A stretch of DNA of 64,000 nucleotides from Heliocybe sulcata (lineage: Eukaryota > Basidiomycota > Agaricomycetes > Gloeophyllales > Gloeophyllaceae), in contig ML213505.1 in assembly GCA_004369045.1 (NCBI GenBank), forward strand, positions 1,609,849 to 1,673,848, in the 5' to 3' direction. Below, piece by piece: positions 24,427 to 34,814 of the stretch. The notes under the pieces are model-generated. The model saw only the letters and a list, made by a program, of their open reading frames with translations, searched no databases and was not told the origin of the DNA. The translations under genes were made by a program, and so were the position numbers. The stretch's first letter is position 1; every line of letters starts with the position of its first letter.

Positions 24427-25680
24427 TCACCAAGCATGATGCCCTCCAGTCACCAGTATACTATAGCAAGAGCAATTCATTCCTCCGAGATTGCAAAGAA
24501 CACGCAAATCACTCACTCGCTGCCAGTGCAGAACGTGCTCGCGTCGCTCGCCAGCCAGGTCACGACGCCTCGTACCTCGTCGGGCCGGCCAATCCTGCCC
24601 AGTGGGTTCATGTTGGACAATTTCTCGAGCAGGCCCGCTTGGGTGTCGATATAGGCCGCAGTCATCCTGTGCGAGTGCTAACCAATTTAGCGTCCGCAGG
24701 AACATTGGACAGGTAGGGCTCGCGGTTGCGTTACCCCCTGAGCCCAAAGGCTTCTTCCGCGAAACCCGCAGCACTGACGCTTGCTATAGTAAAGATCGAA
24801 TGGAGGTGACTTACGTGGTATAGATGTGACCAGGCGATATTGTGTTGACTCTAATACCCTTGCCACCCAGCTCGCAGGCCATACTTCTTGCCATCTGGAG
24901 GACAGCGGACTTGCTCGTGTTGTATGACACCCATGCATGGTCCTGCCGCGAATTAAACTCTCAGCATTCTATCCGTCCAGCACGAGCTGTGTGGGGCTTT
25001 CTTACCCGGTTGGTGATACTCGCACTCATAGAGGCTATCAGAATGATGCTGCCTGGCAGACCAAACCTGGCCATCTGCCTGCCTGCCGCTTGTGCGGTGA
25101 ACAGCGCGCCACTCGTGTTGACATCCAGGACCTGCCGATGATCACGCCAATAACATCAGCACTCGTAAATCCGCAGCCAAGCAGCCAGGAGAACGCGCGA
25201 GCAACTCACACGTTTGAACTTCTCAGCAGTATACTCCAAGCAATGGGTATGAGGGTTCAAAATGCCCGCGGCCACGACGCAGACGTCCATGCGACCCTCC
25301 TTGTCACCGATCGCCTCCGCTTTCGACCACATGCCCTTCTGGTCCGTCACGTCCGCGCTCACGTACTCAAGCCTGCCACCCTTCTTCCCGTTCCCCAGGT
25401 CCATCTTGGCGACATACTCCTTGACGGCTTTCCACTCCTCCCCAGGCTCCCGCGGTAAGTCGAAGCAGTAGACGGCTCGCGCGCCCGCTTCGAGCAAGGC
25501 CATTGCCATCTCCAAACCCAGTCCGCGATTGCCGCCGGAGACGATGCCCACCCGGTCGTCCAGGGAGAATTCCCTGTTCAATAGGGTGGGCTGCGGGGTG
25601 ATGGATGGGTCTTTGGCATGGGCCAGAGCTGCGACGACTCCGATCGGGTAAGGTGGTTCAGGAGGTCTCACATTCGACAT
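24427..25680 (-). CDS. Short-chain dehydrogenase/reductase (tandem copy B)
   Basis: Near-identical neighbour of the gene at 22317-23720, same strand, about 0.7 kb away, so a recent tandem duplicate. It starts MSNVRPPEPPYPIGVVAA and shares VSGGNRGLGLEMA, the YCFDLP patch after the first beta strand, ILIASMSAS and VSYNTSKSAVLQMARS with the catalytic Tyr and Lys. It ends DILVTGGHHAW and a TGA at 24427-24429. Intron positions match copy A; the fourth intron is 148 nt (24667-24814). Substitutions cluster outside the active site (for example KEYVAKMDLGN against KEYVAKMELRN). Both copies look intact. Likely an oxidoreductase of polyols or ketoses; the substrate is not visible. Confidence 0.9.
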
Positions 25681-26344
25681 CGTTGCGTTTTCTCGACAGC
25701 AGTTGGGGTAGAGAATGATGATACTTACCGCAGCCGCGATCGCGCACGTTAAATATGCTCGGGTGTACCTGACCTGACTATAATGCATGACCGTACCGTA
25801 TACCGACGGTCGCTGGGTCTGATGACCCAGCAATGACCTAGGGAAGTCATCGAGCTGGATACCTTCTTCAAGCATGACACTGGCATGAGAACCGTCCGTG
25901 AGCTTTGTTGAGTCTGGTGACCGCACCTCTATAGCAGTACTGCAAGAGAAGACTTGTCCGTTATACGTCATTCTAGCTGGGATGGCTTTGGAAGGTACTT
26001 TGATTCGTCATAGTGTAGGATCTTCCTGTGTCATTCTGGTACGCGGTCTTATCACCGTCTCCTTTGTCGTAGATACTTGCTCCAGTCTGGAATCATCGAG
26101 GCTTCGGCACTCAGCGCTTCAAAGAGTACGCGGTAAAAGTAACGGTGTATAAATATCTTCCGTACAATCTTGCTATCATGCGCTGCACAAAGGGCCCGAA
26201 GGTCACACTCTATTGAATGCAACCCAGAGCAATATTATCCGCATGAGTGAACAAGAAAAAGAGATTCGTCATGCATTACCTCTTAAACGCGAGGCATCAA
26301 AAGACACAGCAAAAATAGTACAACGTCCGGTTAACACCTTTCCA
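25681..26344. promoter_or_regulatory. Promoter of dehydrogenase copy B
   Basis: Counterpart of the block upstream of copy A. The TATA-like word ttaaatatgctcg lies near 25748-25760, about 70 bases from the start, followed by ataatgcatgaccgta, accgacggt, gatgacccagcaatga and gcacctctatagcagtact in the same order as upstream of copy A. The similarity fades around 26090. The rest is 3' flank of the SnoaL-like gene. The shared words are the best candidates for regulatory sites, though most may simply reflect recent duplication. Confidence 0.6.
25748..25760 (-). promoter_or_regulatory. TATA-like element, dehydrogenase copy B
   Basis: Same word as at 23787-23799, about 70 bases before the copy B start. 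Confidence 0.4.
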
Positions 26345-27264
26345 TCAATGTTCAGCGCTAGGGATCTTGACGGTCCACTTGGCCATCTTTGCGTCCAGAC
26401 GTCGGAACGATCTAGCCACCCATGCATTGGAGGCCTCTTCGCCGTTCCATTTGTCTGCGAGCCGAATTATTTTGTCCTTGTCATCAAGGTCTACCACAAC
26501 CATAGACGCGATAACCTTAAATCCCAACATTCAGCACAGAGCTTCTGCACGGGGTCTACATTCACTGACCTTCTTCCCAAAAATTCTGAGATTGTATTGT
26601 TGTCTCTGGGAGAAGACTATCCGGTTGGGGTTCACAGTCGACGAAATGACGCGGAAAGCCAGGTTCTCAGACTTGGACGCTAGCCTAGCCTTGAAGTCCG
26701 ATTAGGATATCAGTCAATCATGCCTATATGCACCTCATACGGGTGACGTACCAGTCCATACCACTGCATTGAAGCTTGTTAGACCGTATACATTCCTCAC
26801 TTCACGTTATAGCTGACTTACCTGCGCAGCATACTCGGATCGTCCTTTACAGGAACATAATGGGTCCTTTCGGCCTCGGTGATCAATTTATGCTGATCTG
26901 ACAGTTTCATGGGGTTTACCTCGAAGACAGCATCCTCTCTCCAACTTCGGTCGAAGATCTCCCTGGTGGGTCTACAGCAAAACAGCTACGAAAGTATGAG
27001 CGATTGAAAGAGCTTTATTGGCGAACCTACCTCCTTGAGATCATCAATCACTTGTTTCCGTTGATCACTCAACTCCATCACAGCGCTCGGCCGTCGTCCC
27101 TCGCTACTCTTCCTCGCAGAGTGCTTGTCATGATGCTCAGCTGTGGCTCCAGAGTAATGAGATGCACCGCTCAAGGACTCGATTAACGAGGGCGTAGGTA
27201 ATATCGGTGGAAGCTGGAATGATGACCGCTGGTTGTCGTGGTGTGAATGGTGGTGGCCCTTCAT
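26345..27264 (-). CDS. SnoaL/NTF2-like fold protein, His-rich N-terminus
   Basis: Small fungal protein of about 190-215 residues whose function is not known; the fold suggests a cone-shaped ligand pocket. The start is the ATG at 27264 (MKGHHHSHHDNQRSS); a slightly longer frame upstream uses TTG and was not chosen. Spliced exons give PSAVMELSDQRKQVIDDLKE, then LFCCRPTREIFDRSWREDA, DPLCSCKGRSEYAAQWYGL, ARLASKSENLAFRVISS, and a final exon with KWNGEEASNAWVARSFRRLD ending SAEH. The joins give one uninterrupted frame typical of the family, although exon 4 is only twelve bases (TGGTATGGACTG). The His-rich start could bind metal, which is speculative. Confidence 0.8.
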
Positions 27265-27633
27265 GGGGGGCAATGAAGGCTAGGATGCAGGACTTCAGAT
27301 ATCCAGCGCTTTAGTACTTAAGGCATGGACCACAGTGAGTTCCAAGACGATGTCTAGAGGCGTCGATGTTCATACGTTTCATTCATGCACTCATGTAAAT
27401 GCATCAATTGCGGAGGTGACCGGTGCCCAGATGCATCCATGCATGACTGGCTCGGAATCTAAGGTCGGCTGATGCCGGATACAGTTTCACGACGCAACCA
27501 AGCTCGAAACTGCCAGAGGTTTCCACGATGTACTCCCAAGAGCCGAACAATATTATTCCAGGTATGCATAGTCGATCAACGATACCATCCACCGACTGCT
27601 GGATGGCGTGCACAATATAACAGATTAATACAA
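27265..27633. other. Intergenic region, no gene seen
   Basis: Short region between the start of the SnoaL-like gene and the 3' end of the STRAP gene, both on the minus strand. It must contain the SnoaL-like promoter and the end of the STRAP transcript. A minus-strand frame at 27404-27613 has no recognisable domain. Confidence 0.4.
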
Positions 27634-28833
27634 TTACGTGCCATTAGTGTGCCCCAGCCAGAGACCATACGACTTTCCAGGAGTAGTTTGCCACATACGT
27701 ATCGTTCCTGCGGGGCGAGCATCAGTACAGAGTTACGGCAGCAATCGGACGAACGTACCGTCCTCTGTATCAAGCGGACAAGGTAGGAAATGCAAATCCT
27801 CAGCTGGCATCAAGCAAGTGCGTAGTGGTCGGACTTACCGCTTCCACTAGCGAACATCTCGCCGTCGGGACTGAACTCGACACAGTGGACAGGACCATGG
27901 TGGCCCTTGAGGACGTCCCGTTCTTCACCATTCATGCCATGAACACGAACCCATTCATCACTTGTACTGCCGGTAACGAAGCGATCCTGGAGCAGCGGGT
28001 GAATCGAAGCAGACGAAGGAGCGTAAGGTAGTTGTAGACTGTAAGTCTGCTGAGGAATAGGCCGCTGCCCGGGTATAAAGGCCACTGTCTTCCCGGACGT
28101 CACGACCAGCCTCTTTAGTGGTGCGGAGTACTCCATGGAAGTTATGGGGCCGTCAAAGGGCATTTGATCTATTAGTTGACGCGTGCGGAGGTCCCACCAT
28201 CTGTGATGGACTTGTTCATCCACTAAATCACGCAACTGGATTTTGCTACCCACTTGATTTGCCCGTCCTCTCCTGCACTCACTCCGGTAGTCGGGTCTGC
28301 CCATACGACACTCTTGACCGTTCCGTCATGCGATGTCGATGATGCTGAGTCAAGAAGAAAATCTGGTTCGGTCTCCGGTCGCGCCAAGTCGAATATCCTA
28401 ACTTTCTTCTCTTGACCGCCGGTTAACAAATGTGGTGACTTCGGCGCGATTGCGACTGTCCGGACGATATGATTATGGGGGAAAGAGTGAAGGACTTCGC
28501 CACTGAAAGTATCCCAGTATTTACTGCCGAACAACATGTCAGCAAACTCGTACCGACAGCACAGAGATAGTAGACTGACGCAGTAAAGTCGGCACTTGCT
28601 GACGCCGCCCTCGAACCATCCAGCGAGAGCTTGGTATTCCACACAGCGCCCTTATGACCAAGAAAGGTGCCAATCCAGTCTCCCGTCCATTCCCTTAACA
28701 TCGGGTTCCCATCTTTACAGCTTGAAACTAACAAGTACGAGCCGTCATCAAGTATTGGAGAAAAGGAAAGGTGCGTGACCGGACGAGTATGGCCAGGGGC
28801 CACGAGCGGAACGGATTTTGTTGGGAGGGACAT
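27634..28833 (-). CDS. STRAP-like WD40 repeat protein
   Basis: Seven-bladed WD40 protein, orthologue of serine-threonine kinase receptor-associated protein (STRAP/UNRIP), which in animals joins the SMN complex and controls translation. The start at 28833 gives MSLPTKSVPLVAPGHTRPVT; then CKDGNPMLREWTGDWIGTFL and GHKGAVWNTKLSLDGSRAAS match the family closely. Further blades include HNHIVRTVAIAPKSPHLLTG, VWADPTTGVSAGEDGQIKWW and GHHGPVHCVEFSPDGEMFAS. The C-terminal blade needs a 6-nt exon (27759-27764) to read GSEDGTIRMWQTTPGKSYGL; the stop is at 27634-27636. The length fits the family. Role in this fungus is inferred from the family. Confidence 0.92.
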
Positions 28834-30362
28834 TAAACAAACAGAAAGAAACGGATGGTCGTCGTGATACAGGCGCGCCGCGCTCTGGCTAGTGAAAGAA
28901 ACAAGTCGTGTCGAGAAGAGCAAGTGCGGTGGCGCTAACTTACTTCCGGCTATTGGGCTTCGGCAATATCCTCGACCCTCTCCTCCTCCCGCTGCGACTC
29001 TTTCGGCTGCGACTGTAATGGTGCTGGGCTAGTGACTCCGCAGCTGCGGCCATAGATATCTGCTTCTGCATTCTTCCTCATGCACTTCACCAGGTCGCAT
29101 GCACCACTCCTATCAAGAGCCTTTTGTTGTAGGATGAACATAAACTGGAACTTGGAGTTCGGACTGATCTTATATCAGTCGACGTCGTTTAGGCTCAAAC
29201 TTCTGCGACCTAGGGAACTTGCGATCCATATTAACCCTCTCTGTCTGTCTTGTTCACGACCGCAGTCGCGTGCAACGTTTATCGAAACACTCTGGTTCTA
29301 GCAATGGAACACTTCTGAGCTGTGACCGAGCTCTGGGACTGCTGGAGATACATCGGGAGGTAACAAGGCCCCAGCAAGAGGTGCCCAATTTTCGATTGCG
29401 TTCATTGTCAACTCTCCTGGCGCGCCGTCTGACAGACCTCTAAAGTGGACGGAACGTTCTTTATAACAACTTATACCCGCGGTGCCATGGATGACACGTT
29501 GTGATTCTCATTCGTCGCCTTTTTTGTGTGATCATTATAGGACAGTCGGCTACCTGCATGGCTCAACACCAAGGGTCCTTACAAAAACTTGTATCCGCGA
29601 CGATGTAGCACCTTCGTACCTAGTAATAAAGGTCGTGGCTATGCATGGTTCCGACGAGAAATCTTTACGCACTTCGAACGCCACCATATCCGAGTTGACT
29701 GAAGTGTTGTGGCGGAACGTAATCGCCCAGCGCGGCACCTGAGAGGAAACTATCAATAATATGGCAGCGAGTCGGGACAGCATGCTACTAGATCTCACCA
29801 CCACGGATTGTCGTAGCTTGATTTACGAGTAGTCTCGCTATTTCCGATTGATTGACTGAAATCCAAAATGCCGCTCTCGGACAGAAGGTAATTCACGATC
29901 AGAGGAATGTCCGTTGATTCAAAAGAACTTGGTCCAGGTTTCTGAGCCAGCGAGAGCGAGATGGGTCCAACTCGTTCCATTCGAACCCATGGCCAGTATA
30001 GATTCTAGATTCCATGAGGCGCAGCATAGGCTTGACTGACATGGTAGCCAGCTGGCTCATGGTGCGGTCTACCCAAGAGTTGTGGTGACCTTACAGCATG
30101 ATCTCGGTGCATTCAAGGAGAGATGTTGTTCGTTAAACCTGACGAAGGACGGTATGGGAGCGTTTCTAGCGGTGGGAAGGGAGGTGGCATCCTAACAGAG
30201 CGGTTGAGGGAAATTCGGAGTCGAACCCCTCCGACCGCGGCAACAAATGCACTAGTTCAGCTAGAGGCACTGGCACTGGTGCAGTTGACTTCATTCTATA
30301 TTTTGCGACAAATCCCCTCCTAGTTAAAGCCTAGTATACACGCCGTTAAACATGCGAGCTGT
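28834..30362. other. Intergenic region with one doubtful small frame
   Basis: 1.5 kb between the STRAP start and the 3' end of the nucleoside diphosphate kinase gene. Apart from the small minus-strand frame at 28950-29141, listed separately, I see no coding sequence. A stretch near 30200-30225 resembles a tRNA T-arm on the minus strand (ggttcgactcc) but the rest of a cloverleaf does not fold. Confidence 0.4.
28950..29141 (-). CDS. Possible small cysteine-containing protein, unrecognised
   Basis: A 63-codon frame with an ATG at 29141 reads MFILQQKALDRSGACDLVKC, then CMRKN and a third Cys in YGRSCG, then a charged Glu/Arg-rich tail ending EDIAEAQ. Three cysteines within about twenty residues resemble small mitochondrial intermembrane-space proteins, but the spacing is not a twin CX9C. 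It could also be the last exon of a longer gene, or chance. It lies just upstream of the STRAP gene on the same strand. Confidence 0.22.
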   Translation of the reverse strand: MFILQQKALDRSGACDLVKCMRKNAEADIYGRSCGVTSPAPLQSQPKESQREEERVEDIAEAQ

Positions 30363-31046
30363 TTACACCTCGTTGACCCACTCAGTGAGAGCGTGAGTGT
30401 ACTGAACAACACCCTCAGGGAACCAGCTATTGGGGTGATCAGAGGCAAGAAACATCACGCAGGCGTAGAACTTACAGCTTGATCTCCTTCTCGGCACTCT
30501 CGACGGCGTCGGAGCCGTGGCAGATGTTACGGCCGACGACAAGAGCAAAGTCACCACGAATAGTTCCTATTGTGAATGCGTGATTAAAATAAGAGGCACT
30601 TTGTGTATGAGCTGTGCGCACCAGGGGCCGAAGCAAGAGGGTTGGTCGCGCCGAGCATGGCACGGCCGGTCTTGACGGCATCAAGACCCTCCCAGACCAT
30701 AGCGGCGATGGGGCCGGAGGACATGTACTTGATCAAGCCAGGGAAGAACGGCTTGCCCTTGAGGTCGGCGTAGTCTGCGACACGTGTCCGAGATCAGTCC
30801 ATCGATGAAGCAACTTTCTCGGATTTCGAGTACTTACGCTTCTCAAGGAAGGCGGGCTCGGCGTGGACGAGCTTCAAAGCAACAAGCTTAAAGCCACGCT
30901 GCTCAAAGCGAGCGATGATAGTGCCAACAAGCCCGCGCATCACACCATCGGGCTAGAGACGTGGCCAGATTGAGAATGCAATCGACGCGTCGCAGACCTC
31001 TGTTACTTACCTTGACGGCGATGAAGGTGCGCTCCTTGGTAGACAT
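30363..31046 (-). CDS. Nucleoside diphosphate kinase
   Basis: Transfers the gamma phosphate from ATP to nucleoside diphosphates through a phosphohistidine. [12 protein letters not shown] is the usual start; exons then give [60 protein letters not shown], and [20 protein letters not shown] with the catalytic His of NICHGSD. The end is [20 protein letters not shown] and a TAA at 30363-30365. Length (about 150 residues) is canonical. The frame stays open upstream to an ATG at 31181, adding 45 codons with a hydrophobic stretch (IGAAAVLLAVLYLFFP); see the findings. It is divergent from QCR7. Confidence 0.94.
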
Positions 31047-31305
31047 TATGGAAGGATCTGAAGGAGGTTGACTGGGGTTTTGGGAAGGTGTTTGGGAGGA
31101 GGAAGAAAGAGGGAAAAACAGATAGAGAACTGCAAGGAGGACGGCTGCAGCTCCTATAAATCTATCGACGCGGTATCTCATCTTCTCGGTGATAGCCGCC
31201 CCCGCGCCTGGCCAGGGTAGCCAAAGGGGGCCAAATAACCGTAAATACCTCTCGAAAGTATCCGTTCGACGCTGCCGACGACGTCAAAGCCAATTTCTTC
31301 TGCAA
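31047..31305. promoter_or_regulatory. Shared promoter region, NDK / QCR7
   Basis: Only 259 bases separate the usual NDK start from the QCR7 start on the other strand. A TATA-like tataaat lies at about 31154-31160 (its complement reads atttata for NDK). If that drives NDK, the upstream in-frame ATG at 31181 would be outside the main transcript. Confidence 0.45.
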
Positions 31306-31847
31306 ATGTTCGGTCCTCTGGGCTTCAGTCTAGCACCCTCTGTGCGCCGGTCGCGCACTCTCTACAAATGGATCAAGCCCATCGCAGACTGGTATGCCAA
31401 CCTAGCTGGCTACCGGAAGATGGGTCTGAAATATGATGATCTTCGTATGCACCCTTTTATCCTGGTCCAGTAGATCTCGGTTCGCTAATGACGCCCTGTA
31501 GTTGTTGAGGAGAACCCTGAGGTCCAAAAGGTGAATACTGGTCCTCCGCCTGTCCGGGATTCGCTCAATCTCGTCTAATAGGCCCTCACCCGCCTGACTC
31601 CTCGGGAGGCGTACGATCGTGCATACCGTTTCAAGGTTGCTTCGCTCCTCAGCGTCAACCACAAGCCCCTGCCCAAGGAGCAGTGGCTTCCCGTTTCTGA
31701 GGTACGAGGCATCTTGATCCTGCTGATTTCTATCTTCCTGACCGGTCATTCTAGGACGTACGATACCTGAAGCCCCATGTTCAGGAAGTTGTGAAGGAGG
31801 TCGAGGAGAGACATACCTGGGACACCATGGAGGTTCGCAGGAAGTAA
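31306..31847 (+). CDS. QCR7: Cytochrome b-c1 complex subunit 7
   Basis: Subunit of respiratory complex III on the matrix side of the inner mitochondrial membrane (yeast Qcr7, human UQCRB). The start at 31306 gives MFGPLGFSLAPSVRRSRTLY, then KPIADWYANLAGYRKMGLKY; after an intron VEENPEVQKALTRLTPREAY, then FKVASLLSVNHKPLPKEQW and DVRYLKPHVQEVVKEVEERH, ending EVRRK with TAA at 31845-31847. About 125 residues, the normal size. No cleavable presequence is needed in this family. Confidence 0.93.
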
Positions 31848-32054
31848 AACCTTTTCGCACACATCCTAGACATTTTGCTATCGAACGTAATTTATGCTCG
31901 TTGCGGATAAGACAATACGTGGAGCACACACTGCTTCAGTCAGAAGGAGCTCTGGACTCTATTACACTGACCCCTGAGTACGGAATTACACTTGAAAGCT
32001 ACTACATTCTATTTTCTCCTCCCTCGTTATCCTAACCCTCAAAATGATAATAAA

Positions 32055-34814
32055 TTAAATAGCCTTGACAAGGGGGGAGACAACCTCGCCACCCTTCTTC
32101 TTGTAGAAGTCGACAACCTTCTTACCAACAACGGCGATGTCTACACGATGATCATGAATGGGTCAGGGATCTCGCGTAAAACAGACATGGTACTCACTGG
32201 CTCCAGTAATTCCGAGCTTCTCGTAGATCTTCTGGTAAGGCGCAGACGCACCCCACTCAGGGACACCGTACTGCTCGTGGCTGTACTTGGCCCACCCAGC
32301 GGTCTGTTACGCACGTCAGATGAGGCATACTCTGTATCGGTGAAGTTTACGCACCGAGAGAGCCTCGAGGGAAAGGATAGGGGCACCGCTCCTCAAGACG
32401 CTCAACTGGTACTCCTTGGGCTGCTGGTCGAAGACGAGCCAGCATGGGAGGGAGACAACGCGAGTCTTGATACCCTCGGACAACAATTTACCAGCAGCCT
32501 CAACTGCAATGGAGACTTCACTGCCAGTACTGACAATGGTCAAGTCCTCCTTCTCGACCTCGTGCACGACGTAGCCACCCTTGAGGGCCTTCTCGATGGT
32601 GGAGCCCTCGAGGTTAGGCAGGTTCTGCCGAGACAGCGAGAGGACGGAGGGAGTCTGCTTGGCGTTGATTGCCCAGTAGTACGCGGCCGAGGTCTCGTTA
32701 CCGTCAGCAGGGCGCCACAAGGCAAGGTTGGGGATGGCACGAAGGTGGATGGCGGTCTCGATAGGCTGGTGGGTAGGACCGTCCTCGCCGAGACCGATGG
32801 AGTCGTGCGTAGCAACCCAGATAACCTGGTGCTTACTCAAGGCAGAGATCCTTACAGCGCCAGCAGCGTACGAAACGAAGTTCTATCCGAAGTTAGCGGT
32901 GCCGGGATGAACCTAGGCGAAGCTGGACTCACCATGAAGGTGGCGACGAAAGGAATGATACCACCGTAGGCAGCAAGACCATTGCCAATGGCACCCATAC
33001 CATGCTCACGGACACCGAAGCGGATGTACGTGCCCTTGTAGTCACCGAGACCAGTGCTGGGAGGCTGGAAGTCTACCATCGTTTTCGTCCTGGTCAAGTT
33101 ACTTCCCGTCAGATCCGCGGACCCGCCTACCAGCTCAGGCAGGACAGGGACAACTGCGGACAAGACAATCTCGGACAACTTCCGGGAAGCTTGTGCAGCG
33201 TCTGCGGGCTTGTAAACGGGGAGGGACTTCTCCCAGCCATCGGGGAGCTTGCCAGCAATGCGCCGGGTAAGCTCGGCATGCTCCTTGGAGTATTTCTGAC
33301 CATACTCCGAGAGCAGCTTGTTCCACTTCTCCTCGAGAACCGCACCACGCTTGGCAATCAGTCCGTACGTGTCGTAAGTCTCCTTAGGCACGTAGAAAGT
33401 CTGGTCTGCAGGGAGGCCGAACTTAGTCTTGAGGGCCTGGATATCATCTGCCTTTAAAGCTATCAGGGTGGCAATATCAGCAATGGTATACCCGGGCACT
33501 CGTTCGATGGCACATACGAGAACCGTGGACACCGTGGGTGCCTTGCTGCTTTGAACCGTAGCCGATGGTCGTCCTCAGTCTGATAATTGTTGGCTTGTTC
33601 TTCTCCTTCCTGCCCTCAGCGATGGCCTTGTAAATGCCCTCGAGGTCGCTTAAGGGGCAATGAGCGACATGACTCTTTCTGAGGCAGGAGAACCGTACCT
33701 GTCACCGTTGTCGACATGCAGAACTTGCCAGCCATACGCCTCGAAGCGCATACCAACATTCTCAGTGAAGGCGACAGCAGTATCACCGTCGATGGAAATG
33801 TCTGTCCGGGTGTGAGTGTCACGGAACCATCTACACTTTACAAGTACACTGACGGTTGTCGTCGTAGATCTGCCGAAATCAGGTTAGTGGCTGTGTTCTG
33901 CATGAAGGACCGAATGCTACATACGACAATCAAGTTGCCGAGCTGCAGGTGGCCTGCCAAGCTCGCTGCTTCGCTCGCAACACCTTCCATGAGACAGCCA
34001 TCACCGGTGAACACTAAAGTCGCCCAATGAGTACCTCAACAAGGTCCTCTAGCCCAAGAAGGGGAATTACCATATGTGTAGTTATTGATCAGCTCGAACT
34101 CTTCCTTGTTGTAGGTAGCAGCCATGTGCGTCTGTGCAATAGCCAAACCCACAGCGCTCGAGAAGCCTTGTCCAAGAGGGCCGGTGGTGACCTCAATACC
34201 TGATCAGAGCACGACGCGTCAGGATCCGCGGGTCTCTTCCACTCTCGAGCATATACTCACCATCAGTGTGGCTCGCTTCCGGGTGACCAGGGGTCAACGA
34301 GCCCATTTGACGAAATTGTTTCAGATCATCCATGCTAAGCTTGTATCCCAAAAAGTGCAGGAGAATGTATTGCAGCGCGCATCTACATCGCAAAGTTAGG
34401 TCCGAGAACGCCTCGTTCCAGGATCGGGGCTCACGCATGGCTATAGCACCAACGTTGGTAAGTTTAGACAACGATACCAGACTCGGATGTATGCGTACCC
34501 GTTAGAGAGGACGAAGCGATCCCGGTTATACCACTTCGAGTTTTTGGGGTTGGCGTTGAAGAATCTGGAAGGACGTAAGGAGGTCAGTCGTTGATCTTGA
34601 CAGCGACTTTACGCACCGTGAAAACAGAACATGAGCGGCCGGCGCCATGCCCATAGGAGCCCCTGGTTTTCATTAGTCTCTTCTATCTGACCTCTCATCC
34701 CACATCTTGCACACCTGGGTGACCAGAGTTGGCCTTTCCAACGACATCCGCCGCCAATGCACGAATGGTGTTGATGCAGATCTCGTCGGTGGGCTCGGGC
34801 GCGAACTTGGACAT
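32055..34814 (-). CDS. Transketolase
   Basis: Thiamine-diphosphate enzyme of the non-oxidative pentose phosphate pathway. The start [20 protein letters not shown] is the ATG at 34814, leading to [14 protein letters not shown]. Intron-rich; central exons carry [34 protein letters not shown] and [11 protein letters not shown]-type sequence, then [59 protein letters not shown] (with the catalytic Glu of the RFGVREH region), [20 protein letters not shown] and a C-terminal domain ending VSPLVKAI with TAA at 32055-32057. Length of about 680 residues is standard. Likely one of the highly expressed genes here. A TATA-like catataag is read on the minus strand at 34858-34865. Confidence 0.95.

Noticed and set aside
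30200-30300. tRNA-like T-arm sequence on the minus strand (ggttcgactcc)
   Set aside because: Stems around the loop and the acceptor do not pair; no cloverleaf could be drawn.
31992-32969. 325-codon plus-strand frame opposite transketolase
   Set aside because: Antisense to a clear enzyme gene; no domain of its own.
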